Assembly: GCA_034667225.1 (NCBI GenBank)
Contig: JAXDKG010000012.1
Span: 8,175-72,174 of the forward strand
Origin: DATMER01 sp034667225
Lineage (GTDB): Bacteria; Acidobacteriota; Thermoanaerobaculia; Multivoradales; UBA5704
Length of the DNA: 64,000 nt
Direction of reading: 5' to 3'
In this document: positions 61,475-64,000 of the stretch, piece after piece
How positions within the stretch are numbered: position 1 is the first letter of the stretch
Layout: every line of letters begins with the position of its first letter
Notes under the pieces: generated by a model
The model's input: only the letters and a program-made list of their open reading frames with translations
What the model was told of the DNA's origin: nothing
The model's database searches: none
Made by a program: the position numbers and the translations under genes

Positions 61475-63652
61475 ATGAGCGACAGGGTGATCCGGGTCCT
61501 GGTCGTGGAGGACAACCACGGCGACGCCTTGATCTTGCGCCGGCTCCTTGGCGGAGGCGGCTTCCATCTCACAGCGGTAGACCGGGTCGCCAAGGCCCTG
61601 GACTGTCTCGAGACCGGTCACGAGATCGACGTCATCCTGCTCGACGTGACGCTGCCGGACAGCCGCGGCCCCGAGCTCGATTCGCTGGCCCGCATCCAGG
61701 ACCGGGCGCCGAAGGTCCCCGTCATCCTGCTGACCGGCATCGAGGACGAGGAGCTGGCCGTCCGGGCGGTCCGCGAAGGGGCGCAGGACTACCTGATCAA
61801 GCGGCAGGTCGAACGCGACCTCCTGGTGCGCTCGATCCGCTATGCCATCGGGCGCAAGCAGGCCGAAGAGGAGCTGCGGGAGAGCGAGGAGCGCTACGCC
61901 CTGGCGGTCCGTGGGGCCAACGACGGGCTCTGGGACTGGCGGCTCACGACCGGACAGATCTACTTTTCGCCGCGCTGGAAGACCATGCTCGGCCTCCGCG
62001 ACGAGGAGATCCGCGAGGACCCCGAGGAGTGGCTCGGCCGGGTCCATCCCGACGACATCCTGGCCGTGCGCGGCGCCCTCGCCGCTCATCTGGAGGGCCG
62101 CACGCCGCATTTCGAGAGCGAGCACCGCATCCGGCAGCAGGACGGCAGCTATCGCTGGGTGCAGAACCGGGGCATCGCAGTGCGCGACAGGAGCGGCCAG
62201 GCCTATCGCATGGCGGGCTCGCAGTCGGACATCACCACCCGCAAGACGGCCGAGGAGCGGCTGCAGCACAACGCCCTCCACGATGCCTTGACCGGCCTGC
62301 CCAACCGCGCGCTCTTCCTGGACAGGCTCGGCCTCGCGATCGCGCACACCTGGCGGCGATCCGATTACATGTTCGCCGTCTTCTTCCTCGATCTCGACCG
62401 GTTCAAGAACATCAACGACAGCCTGGGCCACAGCGCCGGAGACGCGCTGCTGATCGCTCTGTCCAAGCGCCTGGAGCTGCTGCTGCGCCCCGGCGACACC
62501 GTCGCCCGCCTCGGCGGCGACGAGTTCGCGATCCTCGTCGAGGACGCGCCGGCGATCGCCGAACAGATCGCCGAGCGCGTCGTGCGGGCGTTCGACGAGC
62601 CGTTCCAGATGGCCGGTCGCACGGTCTACATGCAACTCAGCATCGGCCTGGCCACGGCGGTCGGAAACGCCGACGTCTCAGGCGACGAACTGTTCAAGCG
62701 CGCGGACCTCGCCATGTACTCGGCCAAACGGGCACACGTCGGCGCGCGCACCTTCACCCCCGACATGCGGCGCGACGCCACCGAGTTGAATCTGCCCAGC
62801 CAGCAACAGAAGACGGGCCGTCGGGGTGGTGTCGCTCGCATCCAGTTCCTTGGCGACCTCCGACGGGCCATCGACGAACGTGAGCTCGACCTGGTCTACC
62901 AACCGAAGTTCAGCCTGGCGACGGGTTCGGCCGTCGGTGTCGAATCACTGATCCGCTGGCCACATCCGGAGTTCGGTCTGCTCGAACCCGCCGACTTCCT
63001 TCCGCTGGTCCGTGAGAACGGATTGATGGAGGCCGTCACGGACCTCGTGCTCGAACGTGCCGTTGAGGATGCCGCAGGCTGGCTCGACGCGGGCATCGAT
63101 CTGCCCGTCGCGATCAACCTGTCGGCACCGTCGTTGAACGACGAGACTCTGCCGGCACGCGTGTTGTCCGTACTCGCCGCCCATGGCATGCCACCGACCT
63201 CACTCACCGTCGAGATCACCGAGGATCTGTTGTTGGCCAGCGTCGTTCGGGCCAGAACCATATTGGACCGGCTGCGGGAGTCAGGTATCCGCGTGGCCAT
63301 CGACGACTTCGGCAGCGGCTACGCCGCCATGACGTATCTCCATGAATTGCCCGTCGACGAGCTGAAGCTCGACCGCCAATTCATCGCACCGATCCTGCAC
63401 GACGAACGTGCCGCCGCCATCGTCCGTTCCGTGGTCGAACTGGCGATCGAGTTCGGCCTGACCAGCGTCGCCGAAGGCGTCGAGGACAAAGCCACCGCGG
63501 AACTGCTCAAGTCATACGGCTGTGGCTTCGGCCAAGGCCACTACTTCAGCCCGCCCGTGCCCGCGCAGGCGATCCGGCTGGGCATCGGGCTTGCGACGCC
63601 CGACGACGGCCCCCTCATGCCGACTGAAGCAACTCGGCCATCTTGGGCATGA
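61475..63652 (+). CDS. REC-PAS-GGDEF-EAL cyclic-di-GMP signalling protein (possibly chimeric)
   Basis: A 725-residue protein. The receiver domain (VLVVEDNHGDA, VILLDVTLPDSRG, VILLTGIED, YLIKRQ) is followed by a PAS/PAC domain (YALAVRGANDGLWDWRLTTG ... RWVQNRGIAVRDRSGQAYRMAGSQSDITTRK). A GGDEF domain (DALTGLPNRALFLDRL, ARLGGDEFAIL, intact active site) and an EAL-type domain come next (LDLVYQPKFSLATGSAVGVESLIRWPHPE, with ESL in place of EAL; IDDFGSGYA; SVAEGVED). So it could make and cut c-di-GMP. From about 62.65-62.8 kb codon choice and sequence style change to those of actinobacterial EAL proteins. The start has no clear ribosome site beyond tagg. Confidence 0.8.
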   Translation: MSDRVIRVLVVEDNHGDALILRRLLGGGGFHLTAVDRVAKALDCLETGHEIDVILLDVTLPDSRGPELDSLARIQDRAPKVPVILLTGIEDEELAVRAVREGAQDYLIKRQVERDLLVRSIRYAIGRKQAEEELRESEERYALAVRGANDGLWDWRLTTGQIYFSPRWKTMLGLRDEEIREDPEEWLGRVHPDDILAVRGALAAHLEGRTPHFESEHRIRQQDGSYRWVQNRGIAVRDRSGQAYRMAGSQSDITTRKTAEERLQHNALHDALTGLPNRALFLDRLGLAIAHTWRRSDYMFAVFFLDLDRFKNINDSLGHSAGDALLIALSKRLELLLRPGDTVARLGGDEFAILVEDAPAIAEQIAERVVRAFDEPFQMAGRTVYMQLSIGLATAVGNADVSGDELFKRADLAMYSAKRAHVGARTFTPDMRRDATELNLPSQQQKTGRRGGVARIQFLGDLRRAIDERELDLVYQPKFSLATGSAVGVESLIRWPHPEFGLLEPADFLPLVRENGLMEAVTDLVLERAVEDAAGWLDAGIDLPVAINLSAPSLNDETLPARVLSVLAAHGMPPTSLTVEITEDLLLASVVRARTILDRLRESGIRVAIDDFGSGYAAMTYLHELPVDELKLDRQFIAPILHDERAAAIVRSVVELAIEFGLTSVAEGVEDKATAELLKSYGCGFGQGHYFSPPVPAQAIRLGIGLATPDDGPLMPTEATRPSWA

Positions 63653-64000
63653 TCACCTGGAGGCCCTTGAAGGGACGCATCATCACCTTGAACGAAACGA
63701 TCTTCTCATCGTCGTTCCACGCGATCATGTCGATGCCGTTGACGTAGATCCCGTCGATCGTGGCGGCGAACTCCAGCACCGCCGAGCGTTCGCCGACCCA
63801 CTCCTCGACATAGTGGAAGTCCGTGCCGCCGAAGAGCTTCGCCGCAGCCACCAGGTACGTCGTCGTCTTCTGGCGTCCCTTCTGCGGTGAGAACACCGCC
63901 GGTGAGTAGAAGACCGCGTCGTCGTCGAGCAAGGCCTCGAGTACGGCACGGTCATGGTCGCCGTCGATGAACTGGTGCCAACGCTCGATCACAGAGGATG
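63615..64000 (-). CDS. SnoaL/NTF2-like protein (5' end possibly outside the window)
   Basis: At least 125 residues of an NTF2-fold protein: IERWHQFIDGDHDRAVLEALLDDDAVFYSPAVFSPQKG, TYLVAAAKLFGGTDFHYVEEWVGERSAVLEFAATIDGIYVNGIDMIAWNDDEKIVSFKVMMRPFKGLQ. This style is that of actinobacterial SnoaL-like proteins of unknown function. The frame remains open to the window edge, so a GTG at 63992 may be internal. It overlaps the end of the EAL gene by 38 nt on the opposite strand and has the same non-acidobacterial codon style. Confidence 0.75.
   Translation of the reverse strand, partial: SSVIERWHQFIDGDHDRAVLEALLDDDAVFYSPAVFSPQKGRQKTTTYLVAAAKLFGGTDFHYVEEWVGERSAVLEFAATIDGIYVNGIDMIAWNDDEKIVSFKVMMRPFKGLQVIMPKMAELLQSA

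Overview
The window looks like a GC-rich chromosomal segment of an Acidobacteriota-type bacterium, most like the Thermoanaerobaculia. This is inferred from the mix of LptD, a cytoplasmic-domain/TonB fusion protein, alternative complex III next to an A2-type caa3 oxidase, and many secreted proteins of the kind common in that phylum. No rRNA or tRNA gene was seen. The last ~1.2 kb reads as actinobacterial and may be an assembly chimera.

Layout. 0-9.2 kb: end of a malic enzyme gene, a CsgG-like protein, a pseudokinase-TonB fusion, ruvX-mltG, a membrane methyltransferase, msrA, a PAP2 phosphatase, an aminotransferase and a small winged-helix protein. 9.2-13.7 kb: repeat array A, secreted proteins, a TetR-hydrolase pair and a YefM-YoeB-type toxin-antitoxin pair. 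13.8-25.1 kb: one long plus-strand operon with thiolase, lptD, nucleotide-sugar genes (rmlA, rmlD, two GDP-sugar SDR genes), another SDR, a fused prenol kinase/prenyl-phosphate kinase, a UbiA prenyltransferase and a YkvA protein; it serves envelope and lipid biosynthesis. 25.1-29.6 kb: a minus-strand operon (HD phosphohydrolase, BNR-repeat lipoprotein, two M23 peptidases, ZIP transporter, DUF1304).

29.7-44.2 kb is an accessory island. A degenerate tandem array with an exact 21-nt period (array B) has been split twice by two IS1-family elements of about 3.7 and 3.4 kb. Each has 18-19 bp inverted repeats and a perfect 8-bp target duplication, and removing both restores the 21-nt phase exactly. 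Both elements carry the same unrecognised cargo cassette (A-B-C, plus D) behind a conserved leader, and leaderless-looking transposase promoters. Next come a lower-GC two-gene GTPase/membrane-protein operon, a group II intron with its reverse transcriptase, and a ParD gene with a broken ParE.

44.2-57.0 kb: a 12-gene minus-strand operon encoding alternative complex III (actABCDEF), SCO and caa3 cytochrome oxidase, with a CRP-like palindrome at its head; together they carry electrons from quinol to oxygen. 57.1-64 kb: a small helical protein, an HtrA-like protease, arrays C and D, an RHH protein, a YjbR protein and two signalling proteins.

The most novel-looking signals are (1) four sequence families of 21-nt tandem arrays, each unit carrying a family-specific 12-14 bp dyad plus a variable remainder, (2) the cargo-carrying IS1-family elements, and (3) the GTPase/membrane pair.
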